Origin: Ampullaceana balthica
Lineage: Eukaryota; Mollusca; Gastropoda; Lymnaeidae
DNA length: 64,000 nt
Direction: 5' to 3'
NCBI GenBank assembly: GCA_944989445.1
Contig: CALYLW010000044.1
Location: 1,217,501-1,281,500 of the forward strand
Shown: positions 1 to 10,495 of the stretch, piece after piece
How the letters are laid out: every line of letters starts with the position of its first letter
How positions within the stretch are numbered: the first letter of the stretch is position 1
The notes under the pieces: model-generated
What the model was told of the DNA's origin: nothing
Seen by the model: only the letters and a program-made list of their open reading frames with translations
Database searches by the model: none
Position numbers and translations under genes: made by a program

Positions 1-651
1 AATATTTGCAACATATCCTCTTTTACTGTGAAGTTACAAAATACCATTCGCACCATAACTGCTAACTGTGCGGTGTCTGATATATCTGTTGACTCGTCAA
101 ATTGTAGCGAGAACCAGTCACTTATTTCCAAGTCAGTCTTTAACTGAATTTGTAAGTCTGTTGAAATTACATGTATTCTTCTTATGAAGGTTTTATTTGA
201 CAACTTTAAGTCTTGTATTGCTGAGAAAATCTCACGTTTGTTAGAAAATCCATCAAACAAACAATCGGCACCAGTCAAAAATAGTTCCTTGAACAACTCA
301 CCATCAATGAAAGGTTTCTTCTTTTTTGCGAGCATGTGAGAAATTTTGAAAAAAGCAATGGTGGCCTTTTTAGAATTTTCCACATGTCTAGTGATAACAT
401 TCTCTTGTGCAGTTAGACTTGTTTTTAGTTCACTTTTTTTTCTTTCTCACTTCAGATTTAAGTGGATAATTCACATCACAAGTGGCATGAATTGTCTGAA
501 AGTGTGTTTCAACATTATGTTTTTTCGGCACTGCAATGCTACTACCACACAACAAACAAACACATTTATTTTTCAAATTAACGAAACAATATGATTCCTC
601 CTAGTCAGTTTTAAAATTATAGTTTCGTTGTCTTTCACTCGGTCCACTCAT
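1..651 (-). pseudogene. hAT transposase, N-terminal part (zinc finger plus start of catalytic domain)
   Basis: From an ATG at 651 the minus strand stays in one frame to the window edge (about 217 codons), interrupted only by a TAG at 603-601. After the stop comes a C-x2-C-x14-H-x4-H module (starting CLLCG, ending HFQTIH), a BED/C2H2-like DNA-binding finger. Further on are FDGFSNK and then FDESTD, which corresponds to the first catalytic aspartate region of hAT transposases. The protein would cut and join the element's ends in the nucleus. Family placement in the SCAND3/ZBED5/GTF2IRD2-like group is from remembered family sequence. The early stop means either a decayed copy or use of an internal start. 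The remaining catalytic and dimerisation parts lie outside the window. Confidence 0.75.
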
Positions 652-966
652 TTTAAGGCTAAAAAAATTAATAAATAGTAATTGAACTAAAATATAATAT
701 CAATGTTATAGCGCATGTCTGTTCTACATTATATGCATACATGTATTATAACAAGGACTATAACTATCCCCACGATCATAATATATTATCGCTTATTAAT
801 ATAATAGATTACGCACCTCGATTTTAGCCCATTAAAATTTTTTAGAAGGAAAATCAAAACTCCTAATTCGTATTACGTCAGACGAAGATGTTTCCTAGCT
901 AACTGCAGCGACCCGAACAGGGCAGCAATGCAATCACAATGACAAAAAAGCGGTTCCAGGCGGGAA

Positions 967-1146
967 ATGTTATTTGCACATCACTTCTTATACGCGCCGA
1001 AAACCCGAAGTGAGCCGATGATCGCCGAAAAAATCAGAGTCATGTTCCATGTGTTTTGACGCCTTCGGCATTCTTCGGCTCAGTTCGTGGCGTTCGTTCA
1101 CTTCGGGTTTTCTGCGTGTACAAGGCGTGATGTGCAAATAGCACTC
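967..1146. repeat. Foldback (long inverted repeat) in hAT leader
   Basis: Arms of about 45 bp face each other: the left arm contains TTATTTGCACATCACTTC then CCGAAAACCCGAAGTGAG, and the right arm is their imperfect reverse complement (CACTTCGGGTTTTC then GTGATGTGCAAATA). The spacer holds smaller GCCGA/TCGGC inverted pieces. It could be a small foldback element inserted in the hAT or part of the hAT's own subterminal structure. Confidence 0.6.
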
Positions 1147-1617
1147 CCGTTCCTGGCTCGCCGCTAGACAAGTTGTGACAAGTACTATGAGCAAAGGAAC
1201 CACCCATACATACAATATCGCAAACATACGAACGTATTTACTAGACCTAGGCACTCAAAAAAAATTAAAACTCTAACAAATAAATAAAACTAATTCATAT
1301 TTTAAATTAATGTTTATAAAAAAATTCTGTCTCTGTCGGGCACATACAAAGCGTTCCACAGGCGTCATGGTGCCCGCGGGCACGGGGTTGGGAACTTCTG
1401 GTCTACGAACTACATATAGAAGCGATTCAAAAACTTTTAGATCGTATTGCACTGATAAACAACTTAATTGCTAGCGATTGGGCAAAACATTTATATTGGC
1501 GGCATCCATACAGAGATAATACGTACACCCCTCTCTTGTGTCACCGACTCAAACACAAACACAATAATAGCTATAGCCACAGACACCAGAGCACGCTCAA
1601 CATGTGTGCATCAACCG

Positions 1618-1860
1618 TAGTCAGATAGATACTCTGACCCAGTGCTACTGTAGTCAGATAGATACTCTGACCCAGTGCTACTGTAGTCAGATAGATACTC
1701 TGACCCAGATAGATACTCTGACCCAGTGCTACTGTAGCCAGATAGATACTCTGACCCAGATAGATACTCTGACCCAGTGCTACTGTAGCCAGATAGATAC
1801 TCTGACCCAGATAGATACTCTGACCCAGTGCTACTGTAGCCAGATAGATACTCTGACCCA
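1618..1860. repeat. Minisatellite, 33-bp unit with 18-bp sub-duplication
   Basis: The unit contains AGATAGATACTCTGACCCAG followed by TGCTACTGTAG. Three of the later units carry an extra 18-bp copy of the AGATACTCTGACCCAG part, making a 51-bp higher-order unit. Both strands are free of stops, which explains the long ORFs here; no coding function is inferred. Confidence 0.95.
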
Positions 1861-2554
1861 ACTCAAGTACTTGAGTCTATTTAATAAGAAAACAACTTAC
1901 ATCGTTTGAAATGTGTCAAAATACACTAGACGTAGGCGTCTTTGCCCACGTGCCCTCTTCTGAAAGAGAGATTACGTTACTCACATTTCTATTAAAATCC
2001 TCTTAATAAGGTATACGTGAAATTAGTTTTTCCAAACAGATATTTGATCATTTTAAAACTGCGTGAGAACAATTAAAAATCATGAAAGCATTGAACATTG
2101 TTCAACTCTATTGTTGTGTGAATGATATGACAGAAACATAAATTGTGTGTTTTCTGAAAGGGATGCACCAACGATCTTATGTTTACTCGCTGAATCTGAA
2201 AATATCCGTCCGTAACATAAGAGCATCTGATTATATTACTTTTGAGGGCGCATCGAGAAAAAATAACACACACACAGAAAAAGTTATTGGATAAAAAGAG
2301 ACTATGTTAATTTTACTATTTGGTTGCATACAAGTTTTAAAAAACCTGCTCGGAAAATGTTTATGGTGTTGTATTATGCGTTGATATACAAAGGATTATT
2401 GTTAAGTAACATTCAACAATATTAAAACGCAATTGTTTTGAATAAAATAAAGTATTTATAAAAAAAAAGATTTATGAATTTGGAATTATGAAAGACATCC
2501 ACCAACTCACGTAAATGAAGAATTAATCAGATAAAGAATGAAGTTGAAAAATAA
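1861..2554. other. AT-rich spacer
   Basis: No coding region, terminal repeat or RNA gene recognised. It includes one CACGTG hexamer near 1950, which is not enough to call a site. Confidence 0.6.
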
Positions 2555-2555
2555 A

Positions 2556-2621
<66 letters not shown>

Positions 2622-2628
2622 TAATAAA
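2555..2628. repeat. (AAT)n microsatellite
   Basis: About 24 copies of AAT with one or two interruptions. Confidence 0.95.
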
Positions 2629-2942
2629 CAAAAAATAAAACCACTTCGGAAGTGGTGGTAAGGTTATTTGAGATTTTTATTTAACAATAATTGCTTCCCC
2701 TGTCACACAATAATTACTTCCCCTGTCACAAAGAGCCCCCATTGTGAATTTTCGTATATGTAGGCGATTTCATGTCCAAATATACGTCAACTAAGATATG
2801 ATGTCTTACTCATGGTGGGAGTCACACCATAATGGAAGATAGGAGAAGATAATGTGACCAATATAACAGAGCCCAGGTGAAACTGAAAGCAGCTAGTTAA
2901 ATAAAGAAGTCTGTTAACAAGATGTCAACTCGTTGTTCTTGT
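2629..2942. other. Spacer with short hairpin and short direct repeat
   Basis: A perfect 15-bp hairpin CCACTTCGGAAGTGG starts near 2641. The phrase ACTTCCCCTGTCACA occurs twice nearby with one change. Nothing gene-like was seen. Confidence 0.5.
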
Positions 2943-3489
2943 CTCTGTCTCGCCGTGCCTCCCTCCACCACTGTCTCGCCGTGCCTCCCTCCACCACTGT
3001 CTCACCGTGCCTCCCTCCACCACTGTCTCGCCGTGCCTCCCTCCACCAATGTCTCGCCATGCCTCCCTCCACCACTGTCTCGCCGTGCCTCCCTCCACCA
3101 CTGTCTCGCCGTGCCTCCCTCCACCACTGTCTCGCCGTGCCTCCCTCCACCACTCTCTCGACGTGCCTCCCTCCACCACTGTCTCGTCGTGCCTCCCTTC
3201 ACCACTGTCTCGCCGTGCCTCCCTCGACCACTGTCTCGCCGTGCCTCCCCCACCACTGTCTCGCCATGCCTCCCTCCACCACTGTCTCGCCGTGCCTCCC
3301 TCCACCACTGTCTCGCCGTGCCTCCCTCCACCACTGTCTCGCCGTGCCTCCCTCCACCACTGTCTCCCCGTACCTCCCTCAACCACTGTCTCACCGTGCC
3401 TCCCTCCACCACTGTCTCGCCGTGCCTCCCTCCACCACTGTCTCGCCGTGCCTCCCTCCACCACTGTCTCGCCGTGCCTCCCTCCACCA
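2943..3489. repeat. Minisatellite, 26-bp unit, about 21 copies
   Basis: The pyrimidine-rich unit contains CTCCACCACTGTCTCGCCGT. Because 26 is not a multiple of 3 and the unit lacks stops, several frames on both strands stay open for 170-220 codons. These are artefacts of the repeat. Confidence 0.97.
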
Positions 3490-3654
3490 ACAATTTATTT
3501 AACCTTGCAACATACAAGTGTTTTAAAAGGAACATTTTTTATTTGACACAACGGGTTTTCACACCATATAGATTGTTATTATGATTACTACGCCCTATAA
3601 GTTTAAGGAAAGGGACCGAGGGGGGCTGGGGGGTCCTGGGGAATCCATACGTGA

Positions 3655-4505
3655 CGTCATATTATTTCGTTTTTCAATTTTGTTCTTTAACCCTAAACTT
3701 TTTGGGGCGAAAGTTTGACTTACATACGTTATATAAGGATAAACTATAAATGCATTAATTTAATTACGGTTCGTTCGATCGATCTCAAATTTTGATACGA
3801 TGCATTTTTAGGTGAGACGGGTCCGTGTGTAAAATTTCAGCTCGATCGGATCACTCGAAATGGGTCATTTTTGACTTTTGTTTTTCCGCCCGCCCAAGAG
3901 AGAGAGACAGAGAGAGATGACGACAGAGACGCCGGTGAAGTTAATATAAGGCATAAGGGATTTAATAAAACAAACCCGTAAAAACAAAGTTTTTTACTAT
4001 AAATCCCTTATATGTGAGACATAACTAACAGTATTGATTATTTTCAAATGCGACAAACATTTACAGACTGTATCTGCCTTAACTCCTGCTGTATAACCGG
4101 GGTGGGGGGTGGGAGAGGTGAAATGTCTGGTCACCGATCGTTCGACCGAGCTCAGCGTGACACGTAAAATGTAAGCAAAAGCACGCCTGTACTTCGATGG
4201 GTCGCGTCAACGCGTGAACTGAGCTTTCACGTAAAAAAAACAATAACAAACCGTGAAATTGAATTACATACCTCGTATAGAGATAAACTAAAAATGCATT
4301 AATTTAATTACGATACGTTCGATCGATCTGAAATTTTGATACGATGCATTGTTAGGTAACACGGGTCCGTGTGCTAAATTTCAGTTCGATGGCTTCACGG
4401 GAAGTGGGTCATTTTTGACTTTTATTTTTCAGCTCTCCCGACCGACCGACCGCGAACTCAAGACAGAGAGAGAGAGACGGCGGTGAAGCTAATATCAGGG
4501 ATTTA
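3655..4505 (+). repeat. Dispersed repeat family A, one partial and one full copy in tandem
   Basis: Two head-to-tail copies. Each contains the core CGATCGATCTGAAATTTTGA (or a close variant), then AAATTTCAG, then GGGTCATTTTTGACTTTT, and ends in a purine-rich GACAGAGAGAG tract and TAAGGGATTTA. The second copy opens with GTAAAAACAAAG and TAAATCCCTTAT, the reverse complement of the ending. The same family recurs at 22503-24049. No coding capacity is visible; probably a non-autonomous mobile element or transposon-derived satellite. Confidence 0.75.
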
Positions 4506-4920
4506 AAAATTAGAGATTTAGCGGCGCCCTTTTGAACTGGCGCAGGCCGGCGCCCTTGGCAACTGCCCCAATTCAAAGCCGTTGTTTCGCCACTGCTAAC
4601 ACCCCTTCTCAACCCAATGAGAAGCATAAAGTGTTTATGTGAATACATATTATAAACCAATCCTACTTTTTTGCAAGTCCTTGAACTTGTTGAAGCACAA
4701 CGAAAGGGAAACAATATCTATATATATAATTCTCTTCATGGGACCATGCCAGGCAAGTAAGTAGCAAAAATATGTGCAACCGAGCATGACGAATGACCCT
4801 CGCTCGGGTCAACTAAACACAGTTAACGGTTGGCAAGCGAAGGTAGTGGAGGGGTGGGGCATGTCTTGAGACAGCAATGTTTTTTACATTCACTTTCGAA
4901 GTTCCTGCACAGTGTGTATG

Positions 4921-4992
4921 TATTTCGTAGTGTATTGGTTATTACATCCGCCTAACATGCGGAAGGTCTTAGGTTCAAGCCCAAGTGGCAAC
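4921..4992 (+). pseudogene. tRNA-Val(AAC)-like pseudogene inside the Helitron
   Basis: The D-arm/A-box region TAGTGTATTGGTTATTAC, the anticodon stem-loop CCGC-CTAACAT-GCGG (anticodon AAC) and the B box GGTTCAAGCCC closely follow eukaryotic tRNA-Val. The acceptor stem does not pair and the T stem has a mismatch, so a working tRNA is unlikely. A T run follows, as in a Pol III terminator. It may be a captured tRNA or the head of a SINE. Confidence 0.65.
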
Positions 4993-5354
4993 ATATGTTT
5001 TTTTTTATTTTTAAAAATGTCAATGCCTATTCTTTTCCCCCCTTTCTTAGCAAACATAAACACCGCTTCGCATGTCACGGAAAAAAGCTTTGTTCAATGT
5101 TATATCAATTCCTTCACCAGGTACCTGTCTGTTTCTATTGTTCGCATATTTCGTTCATGGACGAAGTTGTTGCTCTCCAACTTGGCTTCATGGCTGTAAT
5201 ATTTGTTTATATATTGTGGCGATGTCCTAAATACTTACCAGAAATGCTTCGGTGGTCCCCCATCGTTCACCCGCGTTGTTCCCATTTGTTCGTGCTACTG
5301 TTTGTGTCCGTTCTCCCCCTCCCTTTTTTCCTTGCACTATCTATGAGCAAGTCT

Positions 5355-5384
5355 GCGGCGTATGCTACGCCGCGGGGCGTCTAG
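5355..5384 (+). other. Helitron 3' terminal hairpin and CTAG end
   Basis: A perfect stem-loop, GCGGCGTA with loop TGC and TACGCCGC, is followed by GGGGCGT and the terminal CTAG. In Helitrons this structure marks the transposition end point. Confidence 0.8.
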
Positions 5385-5618
5385 TTTAATATAATGGAGC
5401 TCAGGCCAGGGCTATATTATCCTTGGAGGATATGCTCAAGTGTTGTGAGTTATTTTAAGCTGCCCAATGGCCTACATATTTTCCCTGAAAGGAAAGCCTG
5501 TCTCCTTGTTGCATGCACGGAGTTCATTCAACACAAAAGTAATTGCCTGGATCTCTCTCCATGCCACACCTTTAGACTCAATGTTTCAAGTGCATGCTAA
5601 AGAATTGTGGTGGCCAAA

Positions 5619-5716
5619 ATGACGTCATTGGTAGCCTACTTGTCTATGTGATACATTCAGTTAGATTATGACGTCATTGGTAGCCTGCTTGTCTATGTGA
5701 TACATTCAGTTAGATT
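5619..5716. repeat. 49-bp direct duplication carrying CRE palindromes
   Basis: Two copies, one base different, each starting ATGACGTCATTGGTAGCCT. The TGACGTCA palindrome appears again as TGACGTCA in TATGACGTCATG near 5748. It matches the CREB/ATF binding consensus, but no promoter context is evident. Confidence 0.85.
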
Positions 5717-5920
5717 ATGTAACAATTTGGTGAATTTGTTCCTATCTATGACGTCATGTTGCAGTGTTTCGTGAACTTTTTGAGGCAATATTCGACCTTC
5801 TCATTGCCGGACAGAAAAATAAAAATAGCATCTCTATTGCATTCTGATCTCTCTGGACTTGGCCACACATATTTCTATGATATGTCAGGTACTTGGTATA
5901 TGGTATATTGTATGTTACAT

Positions 5921-5981
5921 ACACACACACAACTACCGCAACACACACACACACACACATACACACACACACACGCACACA
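5921..5981. repeat. (CA)n microsatellite
   Basis: A CA dinucleotide tract with a short interruption (AACTACCGCA) and single-base variants. Confidence 0.95.
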
Positions 5982-6038
5982 TGATGGATATACGAACTCA
6001 TTGCGTTAATTTTTTTAATTTACTTGTTGTATGTAGAA

Positions 6039-6854
6039 CAATATACCGACCGTATCAATAGAGAATATAAGAATAAGTTCTGTCAACAATATACCAACCG
6101 TATCAATAGAGAATATAAGAATAAGTTCTGTCAACAATATACCGACCGTATCAATAGAGAATATAAGAATAAGTTCTGTCAACAATATACCGACCGTATC
6201 AATAGAGAATATAAGAATAAGTTCTGTCAACAATATACCGACCGTATCAATAGAGAATATAAGAATAAGTTCTGTCAACAATATACCGACCGTATCAATA
6301 GAGAATATAAGAATAAGTTCTGTCAACAATATACCGACCGTATCAATAGAGAATATAAGAATAAGTTCTGTCAACAATATACCGACCGTATCAATAGAGA
6401 ATATAAGAATAAGTTCTGTCAACAATATACCGACCGTATCAATAGAGAATATAAGAATAAGTTCGGTCAACAATATACCGACCGTATCAATAGAGAATAT
6501 AAGAATCAGTTCTGTCAACAATATACCGACCGTATCAATAGAGAATATAAGAATAAGTTCTGTCAACAATATACCGACCGTATCAATAGAGAATATAAGA
6601 ATAAGTTCTGTCAACAATATACCGACCGTATCAATAGAGAATATAAGAATCAGTTCTGTCAACAATATACCGACCGTATCAATAGAGAATATAAGAATCA
6701 GTTCTGTCAACAATATACCGACCGTATCAATAGAGAATATAAGAATAAGTTCTGTCAACAATATACCGACCGTATCAATAGAGAATATAAGAATCAGTTC
6801 TGTCAACAATATACCGACGGTATCAATAGAGAATATAAGAATCAGTTCTGTCAA
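6039..6854. repeat. Minisatellite, 48-bp unit, 17 copies
   Basis: Exactly 17 units of 48 bp, each beginning CAATATACCGACCGTATCAA. Copies are almost identical; the main variant is AATAAG versus AATCAG near the unit's end. The unit has no stop on either strand in the main frames, giving 280-293-codon ORFs on both strands. No signal peptide or family match supports a real protein. Confidence 0.97.
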
Positions 6855-6956
6855 CAAGCTTGGAACATTTTCAGTGACTGTGACTGCGACGAAAGGATAA
6901 ATTAATTTTTACACTCATTAATTAACTTGCTCAATCCGCCAGTCCGTCTAAGTCGT

Positions 6957-7781
6957 GTAATCCTGTCTTGTAATCCACTCTTGTAATCCTGTTTTGTAAT
7001 CCTGTATTGTAATCCTGTATTGTAATCCTGTATTGTAATCCTGTATTGTAATCCTGTATTGTAATCCACTCTTGTAATCCTGTATTGTAATCCACTCTTG
7101 TAATCCTGTTTTGTAATCCTGTATTTTAATCCGCTCTTGTAATCCTGTTTTGTAATCCTGTATTGTAATCCACTCTTGTAATCCTGTTTTGTAATCCTGT
7201 ATTGTAATCCACTCTTGTAATCCTGTTTTGTAATCCTGTATTGTAATCCACTCTTGTAATCCTGTTTTGTAATCCTGTATTGTAATCCTGTTTTGTAATC
7301 CACTCTTGTAATCCTGTTTTGTAATCCACTCTTGTAATCCTGTTTTGTAATCCTGTATTGTAATCCTGTATTGTAATCCACTCTTGTAATCCTGTTTTGT
7401 AATCCTGTATTGTAATCCTGTATTGTAATCCACTCTTGTAATCCTGTTTTGTAATCCACTCTTGTAATCCTGTTTTGTAATCCACTCTTGTAATCCTGTT
7501 TTGTAATCCTGTATTGTAATCCTGTATTGTAATCCACTCTTGTAATCCTGTTTTGTAATCCTGTATTGTAATCCTGTTTTGTAATCCACTCTTGTAATCC
7601 TGTTTTGTAATCCACTCTTGTAATCCTGTTTTGTAATCCGCTCTTGTAATCCTGTTTTGTAATCCTGTATTGTAATCCTCTTTTGTAATCCTTTTTTGTA
7701 ATCATGTCCTGTATTCCTGCCTTGTAATCCTGTTTTGTAATCCTGTCTTGTAATCCTATTTTGTAATCCTGTCTTGTAATC
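6957..7781. repeat. 13-bp minisatellite (about 63 copies) with higher-order order
   Basis: The monomer TTGTAATCCTGTA alternates with TTGTAATCCTGTT and TTGTAATCCACTC, producing recurring 26- and 39-bp groupings. On the minus strand it yields repetitive DYKTGLQ-like ORFs that are repeat by-products. Confidence 0.97.
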
Positions 7782-8205
7782 GTGGATTCACTAGCTGACC
7801 GTTCTACAATTGATCTGAAAAATCGTCAGATATGCGCATTTCATATGATTATACGTGATTCAAAGTAATACAAATTAATTAATTGATTTAAGTGGCTCAT
7901 TTTAACGAGTTAATTCATTGTTAAATTAATATGTATTGAAAATTTATCCATTTATACATTTTAAGAGTTAAAAAGAATTCAACTATCAAAAGAAGGTTTA
8001 AAATATAGGTTAAAAAGTAATTTTTATTGAAAGAATTTTCAACTAGAACAAACATGACATATTTTTTTGATTTTATAATTAACCATCATCCAATACTCTT
8101 TTTACATTTTTCCCTTTTCCAAAATTAAAATATGAGCGAAAACAATGACGTCATATAATATTTTTTTTACAGCGCATATTTAATTTGCACACCTTTTGAT
8201 GCACT
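7782..8205. other. AT-rich spacer
   Basis: No gene, tandem array or terminal repeat recognised. Confidence 0.6.
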
Positions 8206-9354
8206 GGTGCAGTAATTTGGTTTTCCCTGCTTTCTAAAATTATAGCGTCAGGACTGACTGACAGACACTACTGACTTGCGTGACAATTGCAAATTATATT
8301 GTTTAATTACGTATATATGCTAATTATAACTATAACATGTATTCTTTGTCCCCAAAAATATTCTTATTCTTCTGGAGCAAATTTTAATATTTTAAAACTA
8401 TAATTTGTTATTGTAGGCATCACTTGAGGATCATTGTCATGTGGTGACTAACTTAACATTGAAGTGAAGGATGGGGCATTGGTCCTTAAATAGAGTAAAA
8501 TCTATCAAGTGGCCCAAGCTTTCATTTCAAGTGGAGCAGAAAAACATTTTTTTTTCTGTGGTTTCTCACGCATACTGAAGTGCCTGCTTTATGTACCATG
8601 AAGGCAAGGGACGCAGTTTGATTCTACGTTGTCACGGGTAAGGAATAAATGAATGGACCACTTTTTATGTTTTAGTGGAGATTTTCAATTTGTCTCTACA
8701 TGTTGCAGATAACCGAATCGCAAGAGTCGTCAACGTTACATTTCAATTAGAATTGCTTCTCTGGACTCTGGATATTTCTCTACGTCTCTGCCCCCCTCCC
8801 CCGCAAAATTACAATCTGAACCAGGCATCGAGCAGACGTAAGGCAATGACGGTAACTTGTCAGAGGTTTCCCACAAATACTTTAAAAAAAACAACAAAAT
8901 TTCGTTTGGATTTTTATAGCATAAACTCCCTGTGATGAGAAGCGTTGGAGCAGGTCATTACCTTGACTGTTACACATTTGTAATACAAGGAAAACGAAAG
9001 TCCCGAGTCTTTGCTGTTCGACAACACTTCACAAAATATGGAAGTGAAATTACTTAGTCAAGGGTCAGAGGTTATAGAAAGTCAGGATCAACAATGTGAG
9101 ACGCAACACATCACATCAAGATTAATAATAACCGATAAGTTCATTGTTACACGCATAAACAAATTAACCTTTATCCCATAAGCAATTGCAATCTTAATTA
9201 ATGAACATATTTAACAACTTTTGGTTTAGTACATAAACAATAGTTGTTATTAACCTCGTAATCAACATACATAATTTGCAATGTATGTAACGTCCCGTCT
9301 GTCCCGTCCGTGACGCTACTAATTTTAGAAAGCAGCGCACCAAATTACTGCACC
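8206..9354. repeat. 1.15-kb segment bounded by about 60-bp inverted repeats
   Basis: The left arm (8206-8266) contains GGTGCAGTAATTTGG, CTGCTTTCTAAAATTA and TAGCGTCA. The right arm (9297-9354) is its imperfect reverse complement, with TGACGCTA, TAATTTTAGAAAGCAG and CCAAATTACTGCACC. The interior is AT-rich with no recognised coding region. It could be a decayed DNA transposon or two oppositely oriented dispersed repeats. Confidence 0.55.
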
Positions 9355-9712
9355 AAAAATAACTCTTTTCGAGCGTTCCACATAAAATTGTGCAATATGA
9401 AAATAAATGAATAAAATAAAAATAAATGAAAGTTCTGTATTACATTATTTTTTACGAGCAAAAAAGCCCGTCCAAGGACGTTCCGCCACCGTTCGGTGGC
9501 ATGTTGTAACTCCCCTCCAACAGTCGTCTCGACCGGCATACATGTGCATCACGTCAAAAATACTATTCATTATAGTTAAAATAAATAACTCGTAAAAACA
9601 GAGCCTTTTGCTATAAATCACAACGCGCATAACTCAAAATAAAATCTTGGAAGAAATAATGCACCAGAAATAACTCGTTTAGAACGTCCGCGTAAACTTG
9701 TTCAATATGATT
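9349..9712. repeat. Diverged direct repeats and dispersed-repeat fragment
   Basis: Related about 50-bp segments at 9349-9400 and 9660-9712 share GCACCAAAAATAACTC / GCACCAGAAATAACTC and end TTCAATATGA / TGCAATATGA. Between them CGTAAAAACAGAG and GCTATAAATCAC resemble the opening of dispersed families A and B. Confidence 0.5.
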
Positions 9713-9816
9713 GGCTGTAGGAGTCCTATGTGTTTGAGGGACCAACCGCTATCGATGACCGGACAGAAACTTGCCTTTTATTATATAGGATATAGGATTC
9801 TGATGTGTATTTAATT

Positions 9817-9862
9817 TTTTCAAAATAAATATATTTCAGCTGAAATGTATTTATTTTGAAAA
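9817..9862. repeat. 46-bp near-perfect palindrome centred on CAGCTG
   Basis: The two 23-bp halves meet without a spacer between 9839 and 9840. The left half starts TTTTCAAAATAAATA and the right half ends TATTTATTTTGAAAA, with one mismatch. It could extrude as a cruciform. Confidence 0.85.
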
Positions 9863-10124
9863 CTTCCGTCATTTTTGACGGGTAATACGCTAGTAAATTC
9901 ATATTTATAAACATTCTGGACTGCTACGTGCAACTATTGCAGCACTATTGTAAACATAATGTTTATAATGAAGCAACAAATAACTTTTAAGACATTTTGT
10001 TATCAACAATTTTTGCGTGGTGTACAGGTACCCATGAAGTGGACGATAAGACACGGGAAGAATGTGCTAAGGAATCGTGCCACGACAGCTACATTCCTCA
10101 CAACAGATTGGGCATGGAGTGCCT

Positions 10125-10440
10125 GCCGCGACGTTATAGGGACCACCACCTGAGGGAGCTGTATGCCGCGACGTTATAGGGACCACCACCTGAGGGAGCT
10201 GTATGCCGCGACGTTATCGGGACCACCACCTGAGGAAGCTGTATGCCGCAACGTTATAAGGACCACCACCTGAGGGAGCTGTATGCCGCGATGTTATAGG
10301 GACCACCACCTGATGGAGCTGTATGCCGCGACATTATAGGGACCACCACCTGAGGGAGCTGTATGCCGCGATGTTATAGGGACCATCACCTGTTGGAGCT
10401 GTATGCCGAGACGTTATAGGGACCCCCACCTAATGGAGCT
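10125..10440. repeat. Minisatellite, 40-bp unit, about 8 copies, inside protease-like locus
   Basis: The unit contains GCCGCGACGTTATAGGGACC and CACCTGAGGGAGCT. It amplifies the segment encoding LPRRYRDHHLREL. As 40 is not divisible by 3, each added unit shifts the frame, so this expansion disrupts the coding frame. Confidence 0.95.
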
Positions 10441-10495
10441 GATCAAAGTGATTGCGTTAATAACAGTCAGGGTCCAAGTGAACTACGCGAGCACC

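Larger units (their letters stand above)
1..1400 (-). mobile_element. hAT DNA transposon, left part outside window
   Basis: Read on the minus strand the element begins at 1400 with CAGAAGTTCCCAACC followed by a GC-rich CGGGCACC stretch, a terminus style usual for hAT elements of the SCAND3/ZBED5/GTF2IRD2-like group. A transposase frame lies inside it (651 to 1) and runs off the window, so the second terminus and the target duplication cannot be checked. The expected duplication candidate on this side is GTCTACGA at 1401-1408. Between the terminus and the transposase are AT-rich leader sequence and a foldback at 967-1146. Confidence 0.7.
4717..5384 (+). mobile_element. Non-autonomous Helitron, 668 bp
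   Basis: The 5' end reads A|TCTATATATATAATTC, with the expected TC start after a host A. The 3' end reads CTAG|T (5381-5384 then T5385), preceded 7 nt upstream by a perfect 8-bp-stem hairpin at 5355-5373 (GCGGCGTA TGC TACGCCGC). A-T flanks, TC start, 3' hairpin and CTRR end are the classic Helitron signature. There is no Rep/helicase coding, so it would depend on an autonomous partner. A shorter relative sharing the 3' part lies at 42440-42691. A tRNA-Val-like sequence sits inside. Confidence 0.8.

Noticed and set aside
2922..3584. Long ORFs (170-220 codons) on both strands
   Set aside because: They lie wholly in the 26-bp array; the unit has no stop codon, so open frames are automatic. No signal peptide, domain or start context.
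4921..4992. Functional tRNA-Val gene
   Set aside because: The acceptor stem does not pair and the T stem is mismatched, so it was called a pseudogene.
6902..7705. Minus-strand ORF of 267 codons with DYKTGLQ repeats
   Set aside because: Reading of the 13-bp array; no independent evidence of coding.
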